Source: Emcibacter nanhaiensis
GTDB lineage: Bacteria; Pseudomonadota; Alphaproteobacteria; Sphingomonadales; Emcibacteraceae
Direction: 5' to 3'
NCBI RefSeq assembly: GCF_006385175.1
Contig: NZ_VFIY01000014.1
Span: forward strand, 246,081 to 310,080
DNA length: 64,000 nt
Shown: piece after piece, positions 24,474 to 32,934 of the stretch
Layout of the letters: every line of letters begins with the position of its first letter
Position numbering within the stretch: position 1 is the first letter of the stretch
Translations under genes and position numbers: made by a program
Notes under the pieces: generated by a model
What the model was told of the DNA's origin: nothing
Databases searched by the model: none
Seen by the model: the letters and a program-made list of their open reading frames with translations, nothing else

Positions 24474-25208
24474 ATGCCTGTCACCAATAGCGAAAGCGGC
24501 ACCAGCATCGACGAAATCGCCAGCGGCATTTACCGCATCAGCACGCCGGTGCCGCCGAGCGAGGAGCTGCCGCCGGGCTTCAGCTTCAACCAGTATCTGA
24601 TCGCCGCCGACAAGCCGCTGCTCTATCACACCGGGCTCAAGGGGCTATATCCCCTGACCGCGGAAGCGATTGCCACGGTCATGCCGCTGGAGCGCCTGCG
24701 CTATATCAGCTTTTCCCATGTGGAATCCGACGAATGCGGCGCCCTTAACGAGTTTCTCGAGGCCGCGCCGGGCGCGGTGCCGCTGTGCAGCGAGCTGGCC
24801 GCCATGGTCTCGATCGGCGATATGGCGATCCGCCCGCCGCAGACCATGGCCGACGGCGAGACGGTCGAGCTCGGCCCGCACCGGGTGACCTGGATCGCCA
24901 CCCCGCATTTCCCCCATGCCTGGGAATGCGGTCATCTGTATGAGAGCTCCACCGGCACCCTGTTCTGCGGCGATCTGTTCACCCAGTTCGGCAACGAGCA
25001 TCCGGCCGTGACCGACCAGGATATCCTCGAGCCCGCCGAACAGGCCCGGGCGGCGCTGGATTATTATTCCCACACCAAACAGGGACCGGCGCTGATGGAC
25101 AAACTGGTGGCAACCAGGCCCGGCCTGCTCGCCTGCATGCACGGCGCGGCCTGGCAGGGCGACGGGGCGGCTCTGCTGCAGGCGCTGGGGGATCGGCTGG
25201 AGGCGTGA
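24474..25208 (+). CDS. MBL-fold protein with flavodiiron-like metal-site spacing
   Basis: The 244-residue protein has an MBL fold in which the metal motif reads SHVESDECG: His82, Glu84 and Asp86 in H-x-E-x-D order as in flavodiiron (ODP) proteins rather than the H-x-H-x-D-H of hydrolases, but the next ligand position is Glu87 where flavodiiron proteins have His. Further ligands are likely in TPHFPHAWECGHL, the aspartate of TLFCGDLFTQFG and LACMHGAAW. There is no flavodoxin domain, so it is a stand-alone oxygen- or nitric-oxide-type diiron or zinc domain. The stop overlaps the GTG of the next gene by four bases (GTGA), indicating a two-gene operon. Confidence 0.8.
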   Translation: MPVTNSESGTSIDEIASGIYRISTPVPPSEELPPGFSFNQYLIAADKPLLYHTGLKGLYPLTAEAIATVMPLERLRYISFSHVESDECGALNEFLEAAPGAVPLCSELAAMVSIGDMAIRPPQTMADGETVELGPHRVTWIATPHFPHAWECGHLYESSTGTLFCGDLFTQFGNEHPAVTDQDILEPAEQARAALDYYSHTKQGPALMDKLVATRPGLLACMHGAAWQGDGAALLQALGDRLEA

Positions 25209-25780
25209 GCGAAGAACCGGCCGGGGACTTCTGGCGTCTTCTCACATCAAACCCGCATATCGAGCCCCTGCTCCGGCAGGTCCGGGAGATGGAAATTCCC
25301 GATTGCTGGCTCGCCTCCGGCTGCCTTGTACAGACCGTCTGGAACGCGCGGCACGGCTTTGCCCCCACCTTTGGCATCAAGGATTATGACCTGATCTATT
25401 TTGACCCGGATACCTCCTGGGCCAAAGAGAATGCCATGATCGGGCGGATTGGGGGGTGCTTCAAAGACCTGAATATCGAGATCGAAATCAGAAACCAGGC
25501 CCGGGTGCCGCTATGGTACCGGGATAAATTCGGCATCGATTATCCCACGCTCACGGAAGCCTGCCAGTCATTGGACTATTATCCGAGCCAGACTTCCGCG
25601 GTCGCGGTGCAGCTGGACGGCGAGGACCAGCCCGTCTTCCGGGCCCCATTCGGCCTGTCGCTGGCGCTGGACATGATCGTCCGCCCCAACAAGGCGCTGC
25701 CGATCAGTGAGGTCTACGCGGCCAAGGCCCGGCAATGGCAAAGCAACTGGCCGAAGTTGAGGGTAGAGGCTTGGGAGTAA
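25205..25780 (+). CDS. nucleotidyltransferase family protein (NTP_transf_6/DUF925 type)
   Basis: The GTG at 25205 overlaps the stop of the MBL gene by four bases. The 191-residue product has the signature of the nucleotidyltransferase-like DUF925 family: CWLASGCLVQTVWNARHGF, then GIKDYDLIYFDPDTSWAKEN with the acidic pair expected to bind metal, then LNIEIEIRNQARVPLWYRDK and the later ATSxx-like segment SQTSAVAVQL. These stand-alone proteins are thought to be minimal nucleotidyltransferases, substrate unknown. Length is normal. Coupling to the MBL gene suggests coexpression, not necessarily a common pathway. Confidence 0.82.
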   Translation: MSEEPAGDFWRLLTSNPHIEPLLRQVREMEIPDCWLASGCLVQTVWNARHGFAPTFGIKDYDLIYFDPDTSWAKENAMIGRIGGCFKDLNIEIEIRNQARVPLWYRDKFGIDYPTLTEACQSLDYYPSQTSAVAVQLDGEDQPVFRAPFGLSLALDMIVRPNKALPISEVYAAKARQWQSNWPKLRVEAWE

Positions 25781-25814
25781 TTGGAAACCTCAATAATTAC
25801 CGTGACTCCTACAA

Positions 25815-26081
25815 TCATCCCATTCCATTTAGATAAAAAAGTCCAAACATGATCGGCACCACAATCACTACTACGATCTGCCCATACATATTTAGTCGCC
25901 AGTTTTTTGGAAGATCCGGAATGGTGAGCATAATGATAACCCGAATGAGAGCTACAAAGTAAATGGCCACTATCAACCAGATAATGGGAACCCAATCCCA
26001 GCGCATGATCCCGCCAATAACAATTAGAAGAGTGATTAAGACCACAGCCCTCCTAAGGTTTATTACCAGCCATTTTGCCAC
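25815..26081 (-). CDS. small hypothetical membrane protein
   Basis: An 88-residue protein starting at a GTG (26081) with GGGGGGG a few bases upstream. It is mostly hydrophobic, with three likely helices (VVLITLLIVIGGIM, VPIIWLIVAIYFVALIRVII and IVVVIVVPIMFGLFYLNG). No family is recognised. The gene is AT-richer than its neighbours and, like the gene at 23080-23514, stands alone on the reverse strand between unrelated genes. Confidence 0.5.
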   Translation of the reverse strand: MAKWLVINLRRAVVLITLLIVIGGIMRWDWVPIIWLIVAIYFVALIRVIIMLTIPDLPKNWRLNMYGQIVVVIVVPIMFGLFYLNGMG

Positions 26082-26142
26082 AGCATCCCCCCCAAATAAA
26101 AACAGCAGTATGCCAAAGTTAACAATAGAGACCCAGGATGAG

Positions 26143-26811
26143 CTAGGAAATCACCCGGGTCAGCATGAAGCCGTCATAGCCTTTCTCACCAACCGTCTGG
26201 ATCACTGTTGACGTCACCCGGGAATCATCGGCCACCATTTCATTGAACCGCCGCAGGCCCTGAATGTTTTTGTCCAAACTCTGTTCATCAAGGATATTGC
26301 CGTTCCTGACCACATTATCCGACACAATCACACTGCCCGGTTTTGTCAATTTCATGGCCCAAGTCAGATAGTTCGGGTTGTTCGGCTTGTCCGCATCGAT
26401 GAAGATCAGGTCAAATGGCCCCTCTTCGTTGGCCTCGATTTCGGGCAACCGGTCCAGGGCCTTGCCGACCCGGACCTCCGCGATCTTGTCCAGCCCGGCC
26501 AATTTGATATTGTCCCGCGCCACCGCCGCGTGCCGTTCTTCATATTCCAGGGAAATTAGCCTTCCCCCTTCCCCCAGAGCCCGGGCCAGCCAGATGGTGC
26601 TGTAGCCGCCAAGGGTACCGATTTCCAGGATTTTTCCGGCGCCCTGGATCGAGGCCAGCAAATAGAGGAATTTTCCCTGCGCTTCCGACACGGCAATGGG
26701 CGGAAGCCCGGCGGCGTTGCACGCTCTTGCAACTTCGTCCAGAACCGGATTTGGCCTGAGCAGAAGGTCAGTGTAATAGGCGTCAACCTCCGACCATTTT
26801 TGTTGCGACAT
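26143..26811 (-). CDS. O-methyltransferase (caffeoyl-CoA/catechol OMT-like)
   Basis: The 222-residue protein matches the Methyltransf_3 family: GKILEIGTLGGYSTIWLARA (SAM motif I, about residues 58-77), GGRLISLEYEERHAAVARDN, FDLIFIDADKPNNPNYLTWA with metal-binding aspartate and asparagine, and PGSVIVSDNVVRNGNILDE. These enzymes methylate hydroxyl groups of small aromatic or related substrates, using a divalent cation. Length is typical. The gene is alone on the reverse strand, next to the tRNA-Gln gene. The substrate is unknown. Confidence 0.9.
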   Translation of the reverse strand: MSQQKWSEVDAYYTDLLLRPNPVLDEVARACNAAGLPPIAVSEAQGKFLYLLASIQGAGKILEIGTLGGYSTIWLARALGEGGRLISLEYEERHAAVARDNIKLAGLDKIAEVRVGKALDRLPEIEANEEGPFDLIFIDADKPNNPNYLTWAMKLTKPGSVIVSDNVVRNGNILDEQSLDKNIQGLRRFNEMVADDSRVTSTVIQTVGEKGYDGFMLTRVIS

Positions 26812-26920
26812 TGTTGCCCCCTGACTTTATCACAGGAAAGAAAACGGCATTATGCCACCTGCCCCGGTCAAAGCAAAGGGCGGACAAAATTCAACTTCTT
26901 GGAAAATCTCTCAATAAAAT

Positions 26921-26995
<75 letters not shown>

Positions 26996-27197
26996 CCAGA
27001 CGGCCCCTCAGACGTCGGGACCCGAAAGAGTGAGGGGAACATAGCAAATTATCCACAGGTTTCAATCCTGTTTTTTGCCGGAATTTATTTTTTTGTCATA
27101 ATTCCGTCAGAGCAGTGTTATTAAAGAATTCGCAATAAGCTTGGGCTATAAGTCCGGTTAAACAAATAACTAATTGATTCTAAAACAGGGGTCTTGA

Positions 27198-28196
27198 ATG
27201 GCTATTGTGGTTACCGGCGCCGCCGGCTTTATTGGGTTTCATGTCTCCCGCCTGCTTCTCGGGCGCGGTGAGGAAGTCATCGGCATCGATATCGTCAACG
27301 ATTATTATTCGGTGGAGCTGAAGCAGTCCCGGCTGGCGCTTTTGCAGGAAAATCCCGCCTTTACCTTCCACAAGATCGACTTTTCCGATTTCGATGCCCT
27401 GAAAGGCGCCCTCGACCAGCATAAAATCAGCCATGTGGTGCATCTCGGCGCCCAGGCCGGGGTCCGCTACAGCCTGGAAAACCCCTTTGCCTATGCCCAG
27501 TCCAACCTGCTCGGCCATCTCAACGTGATGGAATATTGCCGGCATCTCGATAATTTCGAGCATCTGGTCTATGCCTCTTCGTCCTCGGTTTACGGCGGCA
27601 ACAAGAATATGCCCTTCTCGGTCGACGACCGGGTCGACAATCCGGTGTCGCTTTATGCCGCGACCAAAAAATCCGACGAGCTGATGAGCCAGAGCTACGC
27701 CCATCTGTTCCGCCTGCCGCAGACCGGCCTGCGCTTCTTTACCGTGTACGGCCCGTGGGGCCGGCCGGATATGGCCATGTGGATCTTCACCAAGAATATC
27801 CTGGCCGGCAAGCCGATCCCGGTGTTCAACCACGGCGACATGCGCCGCGACTTCACCTTTATCGAGGATATCATCGACGGCGTCGTGCGTTGTATGGACA
27901 ATCCGCCCAAGGACGACGGCACCATGCACACCGTGGGCTCCAACGCGCCGCACCGGGTCTATAACATCGGTAATAACAACACCGAAAACCTGATGGACAT
28001 GATCGGCGTGCTGGAAAAATCGCTGGGCAAGAAGGCGGAAATGGAGCTGCTGCCGATGCAGCCGGGCGATGTGAAGGAAACCGCCGCCGATATTTCCGCG
28101 ATCCAGAACGACCTGGGCTTCGAACCCATGACCAAGATCGAGGAAGGCATTCCCCAGTTCGTGCACTGGTACAAGAATTACCACAAAATCAACTAG
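27198..28196 (+). CDS. NAD-dependent epimerase, probably UDP-glucuronate 4-epimerase type
   Basis: The 332-residue protein is an extended SDR: VTGAAGFIGFHVSRLLLGRG at the N-terminus (NAD-binding GxxGxxG), the acidic IGIDIVNDYYSVELK, the Ser-Ser-x-Ser-VYG segment, the catalytic YAATKKSDELM (Tyr-x3-Lys) and the TVYGPWGRPDMAMWIFTK motif characteristic of UDP-glucuronate/galacturonate 4-epimerases. It would make UDP-galacturonate or a related sugar nucleotide for surface polysaccharide. CAGGGG precedes the ATG. It is followed by ydcF-like and then, convergently, a UDP-sugar dehydrogenase, so this stretch supplies sugar precursors. Confidence 0.85.
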   Translation: MAIVVTGAAGFIGFHVSRLLLGRGEEVIGIDIVNDYYSVELKQSRLALLQENPAFTFHKIDFSDFDALKGALDQHKISHVVHLGAQAGVRYSLENPFAYAQSNLLGHLNVMEYCRHLDNFEHLVYASSSSVYGGNKNMPFSVDDRVDNPVSLYAATKKSDELMSQSYAHLFRLPQTGLRFFTVYGPWGRPDMAMWIFTKNILAGKPIPVFNHGDMRRDFTFIEDIIDGVVRCMDNPPKDDGTMHTVGSNAPHRVYNIGNNNTENLMDMIGVLEKSLGKKAEMELLPMQPGDVKETAADISAIQNDLGFEPMTKIEEGIPQFVHWYKNYHKIN

Positions 28197-28208
28197 ACAG
28201 GATCATAT

Positions 28209-29024
28209 ATGGAGTGGGGGAATATCATATCCCGGACCGCCTGGGCGCTGCTGCAGCCCAGCAACAGCCTGCTCCTGATCCTGGCGATCGGGTTGATCCT
28301 GGTCTGGCGCGGCAGCCGCAAATGGGGGCTGCGCCTTTCCTTTTTCTCCCTCATCTGCCTGGTGCTGATCGGCATCAGCCCGGTCGGCCAATGGCTGGCG
28401 GTGCCGCTGGAAAGTCGCTTTGCCGACTACCGTGCCGTCCCCGCCGGAGACTATGCCGGCATCATCGTGCTGGGCGGGGCGGAAAACAGCTATCTCAGTT
28501 CGGTCCACGACCAGGCCAATCTGTCGGGCCGGTCGGAACGGCTGATTGCCGGGGTCAAGCTGGCCCGGCAGTTTCCCGGCCTGCCGCTGATCTACAGCGG
28601 CGGCCTCGGCGATGAGGATGAATGGACCGAAAGCCGGGTTGCGAAACGTTTTTTCCAGGATGTGGGCCTGGATATGTCCCGGGTGCGGCTGGAAAGCAAG
28701 GCCTACAACACCTGGACCAATGCGGTGCGCAGCCTGGAGCTGATCCGGGAACAGGGCCTGGACGACAAGGGCACCTGGCTCTTGGTGACCAGCGCCAATC
28801 ACATGCCGCGCTCGGTCGGCGCCTTCCGGGAGGCCGGCTTCAATGTCCGCCCCTGTCCGGTGGACTTCGATACCGACCTTGCCTACAGCTCCTTCCCCGA
28901 TTTCGACAGCGGCAAAAACCTGGGCAGGTTTGACGATGTCGCCCATGAATGGCTGGGGCTTGTGGTTTATTATGTCACCGGCCGCTCCAGCAGCCTGTTT
29001 CCGGGCAAAGGCGACCTCAACTAA
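28209..29024 (+). CDS. YdcF/SanA/ElyC family (DUF218) membrane protein
   Basis: The 271-residue protein begins with two hydrophobic segments (about residues 17-32 and 38-56) followed by the DUF218 domain: AGIIVLGGAENSYLSS, GLPLIYSGGLGDEDEWTESR, ESKAYNTWTNAVRSLELIRE and TWLLVTSANHMPRSVGAFRE. In enterobacteria ElyC/SanA-type relatives affect envelope biogenesis; the exact reaction is not settled. It starts 12 bases after the epimerase gene, so both are probably one operon ending at the terminator at 29026-29050. Confidence 0.88.
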   Translation: MEWGNIISRTAWALLQPSNSLLLILAIGLILVWRGSRKWGLRLSFFSLICLVLIGISPVGQWLAVPLESRFADYRAVPAGDYAGIIVLGGAENSYLSSVHDQANLSGRSERLIAGVKLARQFPGLPLIYSGGLGDEDEWTESRVAKRFFQDVGLDMSRVRLESKAYNTWTNAVRSLELIREQGLDDKGTWLLVTSANHMPRSVGAFREAGFNVRPCPVDFDTDLAYSSFPDFDSGKNLGRFDDVAHEWLGLVVYYVTGRSSSLFPGKGDLN

Positions 29025-29025
29025 A

Positions 29026-29050
29026 AAACCCCGGCCTGGACCGGGGTTTC
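29026..29050. terminator. bidirectional terminator between ydcF-like and the UDP-sugar dehydrogenase
   Basis: AAACCCCGG (29026-29034) pairs with CCGGGGTTT (29041-29049) around a short loop, with A-rich sequence before and T-rich sequence after. The position between two convergent genes lets it end both transcripts. Confidence 0.8.
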
Positions 29051-29073
29051 TCTGACATTCTGTTGTCTGGTTC

Positions 29074-30363
29074 CTAGAGCTGCCATTTGCGCAGGGTCTT
29101 CGGTTTTTCCATGGTGCGCCACATGGCCTTGATGTCGGCGATCAGGCCGCCGGGCTCAATCACCCGTTCAAAGAATTCGGGTGTCAGGGCCGCATATTCA
29201 TCATGGGAGACGGCGCCGACAACGGCAGCATATTCACCGTCAGGAATAGCCTCCAGGTCGGACAGCAGCTTGATCTTGTAATATTTCTCGGCTTCTTCCG
29301 GATAGGCGGCGGCATCGGCCACATCGACGGTAAAGCCGCGCCGTTTCAGGCTGTTTATCAGGTCGATGGACTTGGTGTTGCGCAGGTCCGGGCAGTTTTC
29401 CTTGAAGGTCAGGCCCAGTACCAGGATCTTGCCGCTGCCGCTGAGCTGGGCGGCGATGCGCTCGGCCACGAAGTCAGCCATGCCGTCATTGATGGCGCGG
29501 CCGGACAGGATGATGCGCGGGTCATGATTGATCTGCTTGGCCCGTTCGGCGAGATAGAAGGGGTCAACGCCGATGCAGTGACCGCCCACCAGGCCGGGGG
29601 AGAATTTCAGGAAGTTCCATTTGGTGCCGGCGGCTTCGAGCACATCATAGACGCTGATGCCGAGCTTCTGGAAAATCATGGTGATTTCATTGACAAAGGC
29701 GATGTTGATGTCGCGCTGGGCGTTCTCGATCACCTTGGCAGCTTCGGCGGCGCGGATGCTGGCCGCCGGGAAGACGCCGCCGCTGGTCACGGCACCGTAA
29801 AGTTCAGTCAGCACCCCAACCACTTCCGGGGTCTGGCCGGAAATCACCTTGGTGATCTTGTCAACGGTATGTTCCTTGTCACCCGGGTTGATGCGTTCCG
29901 GGGAATAGCCGAGATAGAAGTCCTCGCCGCACTTCAGGCCGGAGGTTTCCTCCAGCACCGGACCGCACAGTTCCTCGGTCACGCCGGGATAGACCGTGCT
30001 TTCAAAAACAACGATCGATCCTTTCGGGATCACCGGGCCCAGCATTTCACAGGCGGACCGCACCGGGCTCAGGTCCGGCTTGTTGTTTTCATCCACCGGC
30101 GTCGGCACTGTCACGATATAGACAGCGGCATCCCTGATCCCCTCGGGGTCGGCGGTATAGCTGATGGTGCTGGCTTTCAGTTTTTCCTCGGTCACTTCCT
30201 CAGTGCGGTCAAATCCGCTTTCGAGCTCCCGGATGCGGTTCTCGCTGATATCAAACCCGATGGTCGGGAATTTCTTCGCCAGGGCGATCGCCAGCGGCAA
30301 CCCCACATAGCCCAGGCCGACCACCACGATACGTGACTCTTTGTTAAAGGAGATATCTGTCAT
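29074..30363 (-). CDS. nucleotide-sugar (UDP-N-acetyl-hexosamine type) 6-dehydrogenase
   Basis: The 429-residue protein has the UDP-glucose/GDP-mannose dehydrogenase layout: VVVGLGYVGLPLAIALAKKF at the N-terminus, YIVTVPTPVDENNKPDLSPV, GYSPERINPGDKEHTVDKIT, the active-site cysteine in LVGGHCIGVDPFYLAERAKQ and a C-terminal domain with VLGLTFKENCPDLRNTKSID. The sequence style matches the TviB/WbpA/VipA branch, which oxidises UDP-N-acetyl-hexosamines to uronic acids for capsule or O-antigen. It stands at the head of the exopolysaccharide block going on to YjbH and SLBB genes on the same strand. Confidence 0.9.
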   Translation of the reverse strand: MTDISFNKESRIVVVGLGYVGLPLAIALAKKFPTIGFDISENRIRELESGFDRTEEVTEEKLKASTISYTADPEGIRDAAVYIVTVPTPVDENNKPDLSPVRSACEMLGPVIPKGSIVVFESTVYPGVTEELCGPVLEETSGLKCGEDFYLGYSPERINPGDKEHTVDKITKVISGQTPEVVGVLTELYGAVTSGGVFPAASIRAAEAAKVIENAQRDINIAFVNEITMIFQKLGISVYDVLEAAGTKWNFLKFSPGLVGGHCIGVDPFYLAERAKQINHDPRIILSGRAINDGMADFVAERIAAQLSGSGKILVLGLTFKENCPDLRNTKSIDLINSLKRRGFTVDVADAAAYPEEAEKYYKIKLLSDLEAIPDGEYAAVVGAVSHDEYAALTPEFFERVIEPGGLIADIKAMWRTMEKPKTLRKWQL

Positions 30364-30468
30364 TGTTTTCTCTGTTTATTTTCCAGTTAGAAACTTCCTC
30401 GGATCATGACCGAATTTATAGCGCCCAATTCTTAAAAAAATAATACTTCAAAGGCGAAAAAAACCAAA

Positions 30469-32934
30469 CTAGTCAAGAATATGCCGCCAATCCTGCTCCA
30501 GCCGGTGCCGTTCACCGGCAGAAAGGATCTCATATAATTCCGTTCCCCGATCCAGCCGCTGGCCGCCATCACGGCCCAGAGCCCGGAATTCCACCTCCAG
30601 GTCATGACGCGACGGTTTATACCAGAACAGGCCGAAGGGTATCTTCATGTAGATCCCCTTGTCAAAGGAGCCGTCACCGAAATCCTCTGACGACATGTCG
30701 GTCACCGTTGCAAACAGGCCGATCCGGATGCCGTTGTCAAAACGCCGCGAGATATCAAATGTCGCCCCCCAGTCCCCGGCCAGGTAACGCCCGGCCCGGA
30801 CCACGGTGGAAATATTGTAGCGGCTGTTTTCATGGTACAGGCTCACATGACCGGTCACCGTATCATAATCCCGGAAGTCGAACAGTTGCTCATAATCCCG
30901 CTGTTTGGCCCAGTTCAGGTCCCCGCCCACAGCCCAGCTGCTGCCCCGCCGCTTGTAAAGAACCTCCGCACCGACACCGCCGTACATGGACTCAAACAAA
31001 CCGGCGGTGACACGTGTATAGAGGTCCGGCAGCGGGTTTTCAATATAGTTGAACTGTATTCTTTTCAGGGTCGGAGAATACCTGTCGACATAGCGGCCGA
31101 TGTCACTGCGCACTGCCGGCACATTGTCATCCGGGCGCGGAGAAATATCTTCCAGGTTGCCGACAATTTTCTGTCGCACCTCGGCCATGACATCCAGCCC
31201 GTCATAAAAACTGTAGCGGGCAAGGAGAGTGGCATAGAGATCCGCCTTGAATTTGTCGTTGGAAATACTGCCGAAATGACTGGTGACTTCAGGCAGGATA
31301 TCCCACTCGAAGGCACCCTCCCCGGCGTCGGCAGTGGCGACTTGTTCCTCCTTCATCGCCGTAGCGTCATTGTTGATTTCAGAGGTCACCAGGATTTCTT
31401 CAGGGCTGCCCTGGTAATTAGCAGCTTTCTCGAATTCCTTCCGCATCAGGGAGAGCCTCGATATTTCCAGTCCCCGCTCCATGGATATGACATCGAACAG
31501 CTCCACCTGGTCGGGCATGGTCGAGGTCAGGATCCGTGCCGTCCGTCCGGCATTCCTCGGGATTTCCGCATAGGGGCCGATATTCTTGACCACCTCAGCC
31601 CTGTATTCGCCAATCCGCACCGACAGGGGGGCAAGATCATTGTCCTTCAGGTCCCTGAGCGCGGCATCGGCCAACCTGCGGTTTTCTGCCGCGTCCGTCA
31701 GCTTCCGGGAGGCCTGCTCCCGCAGATAGACATCGCTGCGTTCAAACAGGGCAATGGCAGTCCGCCCCAGTTCGTCATTTCGGCGGCCATGCAGATAGGC
31801 GCCCTCCTGCCCTTCCTCGGGGAATTCGAGCGTCGCCTCCGGATAGGCCAGCAATACCGCCCCGAGCGCCGTCATATTCTCCACATTGGCCGTTTCCTCA
31901 CGCACCAGAGTGAAAACAAAATCGTCCTCTTCCTGAGAGACGGATAACACCCGGAACCCGAGTGCCTTCAAACGGTCGAACGTCCTGTCGTTTTCCAGCG
32001 CCAGGGTCGGCTCTGTTTGTACAGTGGAACTCGTACCCCGCCCCTCCCTGACATGAACCGGAACAGGATCCCTGCCCTTTGACCAGTCCGCCAGTTTAAA
32101 ACTGTGCAGGCTGGTTTTCAGGACCAGCCGGAACGAGACCCGATCGCCATAGTCATAGCCGACGGCGAGGTCAATCCAGGATGCGGGCCGGTAGTTAAGG
32201 CCAAAATTTACCGGGGATTTATCCTTCAGATGGGACAAGTGGGGGATATTGTCCGTATCCAGGCTGCTGAATTCCATTTTCAGGCTCAGGCCGTCGATAG
32301 GGGTCTGATACTGAACCCCCGCGAAGACGGCCATATCCTGCCCGGCAAAATAGCTGCCAAACGGAATGTCTCCCGAACCGGTGTCCGTGTTTCTCTGGTC
32401 GAAACCATCGCCAAAGACGCGCAAGACGTTATAAAACCCGCCCCTGGTGGACAGATTTCCCCAGCCAAACCCAAAAGTGAAATCAAAATCATGAAAACGC
32501 TTGTTGGCGACAATATATTCTGCGCCATACTTGCCGCTGCCCAGCATATCACGAAACCCGACGGCCAGGGCCGGGAGGAAATTTCCCTCTTCCAGCAGGC
32601 GGATTTTCAGGTCGAGGGACCGATCCAGTTCAAGTTTCGGATGCTGTTCATCCGTATAGCTTAACGTCGTTTCCAGCCATGGCGTCGCCTGCCAGGAGAC
32701 AAACAAGCGCGTGGTATCCGTGTTGTAGTACCCGCCGAGGGAGAGCATACCGTCCTCCTCGAAACGGGCGGTCGGCATATCCAGCAGCCCGACGCCGCCA
32801 AAATTTCCGGCCGAATTATCCCCGGCCAGGGCAATCTGGCCAACGGCGAGGGATTGCGCTACCGCAGAAATACCGAGCAACAGCAGAGCCCGCCTGACTC
32901 CGCCCGACAATAATTCCCCGGTGTGCCCCGTCAT
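30469..32934 (-). CDS. YjbH/GfcD-type exopolysaccharide outer-membrane protein
   Basis: An 821-residue exported protein; after a long, basic, hydrophobic signal region (ALLLLGISAVAQSLAVGQIA) it has the YjbH domain pattern GNFGGVGLLDMPTARFEEDG, GMLSLGGYYNTDTTRLFVSW and GFRDMLGSGKYGAEYIVANK, with many alternating aromatic/charged strands to the end (RLEQDWRHILD), consistent with a large beta-barrel. E. coli YjbH and GfcD belong to secretion of exopolysaccharide and group 4 capsule. The start overlaps the stop of the SLBB gene by one base (TGATG), so the two are translationally coupled. At 821 residues it is somewhat longer than usual, with a central region (about 290-480) likely periplasmic. 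Confidence 0.82.
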   Translation of the reverse strand: MTGHTGELLSGGVRRALLLLGISAVAQSLAVGQIALAGDNSAGNFGGVGLLDMPTARFEEDGMLSLGGYYNTDTTRLFVSWQATPWLETTLSYTDEQHPKLELDRSLDLKIRLLEEGNFLPALAVGFRDMLGSGKYGAEYIVANKRFHDFDFTFGFGWGNLSTRGGFYNVLRVFGDGFDQRNTDTGSGDIPFGSYFAGQDMAVFAGVQYQTPIDGLSLKMEFSSLDTDNIPHLSHLKDKSPVNFGLNYRPASWIDLAVGYDYGDRVSFRLVLKTSLHSFKLADWSKGRDPVPVHVREGRGTSSTVQTEPTLALENDRTFDRLKALGFRVLSVSQEEDDFVFTLVREETANVENMTALGAVLLAYPEATLEFPEEGQEGAYLHGRRNDELGRTAIALFERSDVYLREQASRKLTDAAENRRLADAALRDLKDNDLAPLSVRIGEYRAEVVKNIGPYAEIPRNAGRTARILTSTMPDQVELFDVISMERGLEISRLSLMRKEFEKAANYQGSPEEILVTSEINNDATAMKEEQVATADAGEGAFEWDILPEVTSHFGSISNDKFKADLYATLLARYSFYDGLDVMAEVRQKIVGNLEDISPRPDDNVPAVRSDIGRYVDRYSPTLKRIQFNYIENPLPDLYTRVTAGLFESMYGGVGAEVLYKRRGSSWAVGGDLNWAKQRDYEQLFDFRDYDTVTGHVSLYHENSRYNISTVVRAGRYLAGDWGATFDISRRFDNGIRIGLFATVTDMSSEDFGDGSFDKGIYMKIPFGLFWYKPSRHDLEVEFRALGRDGGQRLDRGTELYEILSAGERHRLEQDWRHILD

